NCBI RefSeq assembly: GCF_002395745.1
Contig: NZ_DGUN01000067.1
Coordinates: 36,972 to 44,163, forward strand
From: Fibrobacter sp. UBA4309
Lineage (GTDB): Bacteria; Fibrobacterota; Fibrobacteria; Fibrobacterales; Fibrobacteraceae
Length of the DNA stretch: 7,192 bases
Reading direction: 5' to 3'
Part shown: positions 6,308 to 7,192 of the stretch, piece by piece
Layout: every line of letters begins with the position of its first letter
How positions within the stretch are numbered: the first letter of the stretch is position 1
Notes under the pieces: generated by a model
What the model was told of the DNA's origin: nothing
Databases searched by the model: none
Seen by the model: only the letters and a program-made list of their open reading frames with translations
Made by a program: the position numbers and the translations under genes

Positions 6308-6505
6308 ATGGGAAGAAACAAGAAAGCCGATGCCGAATTACCAGATGAAGAACCGCTTGAAGACGAATTGGACTTGCCTCACGAAGAAGACGATTACGAT
6401 TCCGAAGAAGACAAAGGCATCGACGAGATTCTCGGCGACGCGACCCTGGGCCGCGCCGGTTCCGACCTTGACGGCTGGGGCGGCGGCGAAGACTACGAAA
6501 GTTAG
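6308..6505 (+). CDS. Small highly acidic protein of unknown function
   Basis: A 65-residue protein that I do not recognise. By my count 25 residues are Asp or Glu against five Lys/Arg. A short basic start (MGRNKKAD) is followed by an acidic stretch (about residues 8-35, with LEDELDLPHEEDDYDSEED), a small more hydrophobic segment (KGIDEILGDATLG, 36-48) that could be a helix, and a Gly-rich acidic end (GSDLDGWGGGEDYES, 51-65). No signal peptide, membrane segment or cysteine is present, so it should be cytoplasmic and largely disordered. The excellent Shine-Dalgarno, candidate promoter and downstream hairpin support a real gene. The composition would fit a nucleic-acid mimic or a partner of a basic protein, but nothing specific points to either. 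No neighbour suggests a pathway. Confidence 0.75.
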   Translation: MGRNKKADAELPDEEPLEDELDLPHEEDDYDSEEDKGIDEILGDATLGRAGSDLDGWGGGEDYES

Positions 6506-6543
6506 TTTGTCCCAAGCGCACTAAAAATTCTGAACCTATACAA

Positions 6544-6573
6544 GAACCCCCGTCGCATTAGCGGCGGGGGTTC
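6544..6573 (+). terminator. Hairpin after the small acidic gene, probable terminator
   Basis: A 13-pair stem (6544-6556 with 6561-6573), closed by an ATTA loop, lies 38 bases after the stop codon. The one imperfect pair is a U-G wobble in plus-strand RNA but an A-C mismatch in minus-strand RNA, so it favours the plus strand. A proper T-tract is missing (TTCTCATG follows), so termination efficiency is uncertain. It may also stop or protect the 3' end of the convergent gapA transcript. Confidence 0.55.
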
Positions 6574-6595
6574 TCATGTAAAAGTTTCAAGCGGA

Positions 6596-6623
6596 AGTGC
6601 GGAAATCTGAAAGCGTCCGCACT
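6596..6623. other. Second hairpin in the convergent intergenic region
   Basis: AGTGCGGA (6596-6603) pairs perfectly with TCCGCACT (6616-6623) around a 12-base loop. It lies 22 bases beyond the gapA stop codon on the minus strand. No T-tract follows on either strand, so it may be an mRNA 3'-end stabiliser or a Rho-assisted stop rather than a classical terminator. Confidence 0.4.
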
Positions 6624-6645
6624 ACTAGCGCTTAGCCGAAATCAA

Positions 6646-7192
6646 TTACTTGGTGATGACGCGGGCCATTTCGCAAACCTTGTTGCTGTAGCCCCATTCG
6701 TTATCGTACCAGGCGCAAACCTTCACGAAGGTCGGGTCGAGCTGGATACCAGCCTTGACGTCGAAGATGGAAGTGCGAGCGTCGTTGCGGAAGTCCGTAG
6801 AGACGAGAGCTTCGTCGGTGTAACCGAGGATGCCCTTGAGTTCGCCTTCAGAAGCTTCCTTCATGGCCTTGCAGATTTCTTCGTAGGTAGCCGGCTTTTC
6901 GAGTTCGGCAGTGAGGTCGACGAAGGAAACGTCGGAGGTCGGAACGCGGAGGCTCATACCGGTGAGCTTACCGTTGAGCTGCGGGAGAACCTTGCCCACG
7001 GCCTTGGCAGCACCCGTAGAAGACGGGATGATGTTTTCGAGGATGCCACGGCCACCGCGCCAGTCCTTCTTGGACGGGCCGTCAACAGTCTTCTGCGTAG
7101 CAGTAGCAGCGTGGACGGTGGTCATGAGGCCACGCTTGATGCCGAACTTGTCGTTGAGGACCTTGGACATCGGGGCGAGGCAGTTGGTGGTG
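6646..7192 (-). CDS. gapA: Glyceraldehyde-3-phosphate dehydrogenase, C-terminal part (cut by window edge)
   Basis: Phosphorylating GAPDH of glycolysis: converts glyceraldehyde 3-phosphate, NAD and phosphate to 1,3-bisphosphoglycerate in the cytoplasm. The window holds about 181 residues, the catalytic half. The frame enters the window with TTNCLAP, which directly follows the catalytic Cys of the SCTTNC motif; that Cys and the NAD-binding Rossmann domain lie beyond the edge. The catalytic His is in TTVHAATATQ (codon 7111-7113), the phosphate-site SSTGAAKAVGKVLP follows, then the substrate-binding Arg in MSLRVPTSDVSFVDL and the conserved end WYDNEWGYSNKV. The length from TTNC to the stop equals that of E. 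coli GapA, so the visible part is intact. The internal ATG at 7168-7170 is not the start. Cofactor preference cannot be judged without the N-terminus. Confidence 0.97.
   Translation of the reverse strand, partial: TTNCLAPMSKVLNDKFGIKRGLMTTVHAATATQKTVDGPSKKDWRGGRGILENIIPSSTGAAKAVGKVLPQLNGKLTGMSLRVPTSDVSFVDLTAELEKPATYEEICKAMKEASEGELKGILGYTDEALVSTDFRNDARTSIFDVKAGIQLDPTFVKVCAWYDNEWGYSNKVCEMARVITK

Noticed and set aside
6288..6546. Similar sequences GAACCTACAAGGA (6288) and GAACCTATACAAGAA (6532) flanking the acidic gene
   Set aside because: The match needs a two-base gap, is short, and there is no target duplication, transposase or terminal repeat; likely chance.

Overview
The window looks like chromosomal sequence from a Fibrobacter-type bacterium (Fibrobacterota, FCB group). 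This is an inference from several weak signs together: a large lipoprotein ending in a formylglycine-generating-enzyme-like (FGE/SUMF1) lectin-type domain, a glycoside hydrolase family 2 (GH2) protein, strong hairpin-plus-T terminators, and a ribosomal protein L21 with a long basic C-terminal tail. No rRNA, tRNA, CRISPR array, insertion sequence, phage gene or integrase is visible, so this looks like ordinary chromosomal housekeeping and accessory DNA.

Layout from left to right. A GAAA-loop terminator (20-48) closes a 778-residue lipoprotein gene on the minus strand (51-2387). Just upstream of that gene lies the terminator (2396-2426) of the two-gene ribosomal operon rplU-rpmA, also on the minus strand (rpmA 2446-2709, rplU 2713-3198). 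A 120-base divergent intergenic region (3199-3318) separates rplU from a 946-residue GH2 protein on the plus strand (3319-6159), which has its own strong terminator (6182-6214). A T-tract-rich stretch then leads into a very small, very acidic protein of unknown function (6308-6505, plus strand). A convergent region with two hairpins (6506-6645) separates it from the 3' half of the glyceraldehyde-3-phosphate dehydrogenase gene on the minus strand (6646 to the window edge).

How the genes relate. L21 and L27 are large-subunit ribosomal proteins and are translationally coupled: the Shine-Dalgarno of rpmA lies in the last codons of rplU. GAPDH is central glycolysis. The lipoprotein and the GH2 protein are probably accessory functions; the lipoprotein is predicted to sit on the envelope, whereas the GH2 protein has no visible export signal and should be cytoplasmic. 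Each of the four plus/minus blocks appears to be its own transcription unit.

The points most worth a second look are the GH2 protein, whose two catalytic motifs both look altered (Ser-Glu instead of Asn-Glu at the acid/base, and Asp where the nucleophile Glu is expected); the about 60-residue basic tail on L21; the orphan acidic mini-protein behind helically phased T-tracts; and the FGE-like domain interrupted by a roughly 100-residue insertion. I did not find convincing evidence for a new multi-gene system.
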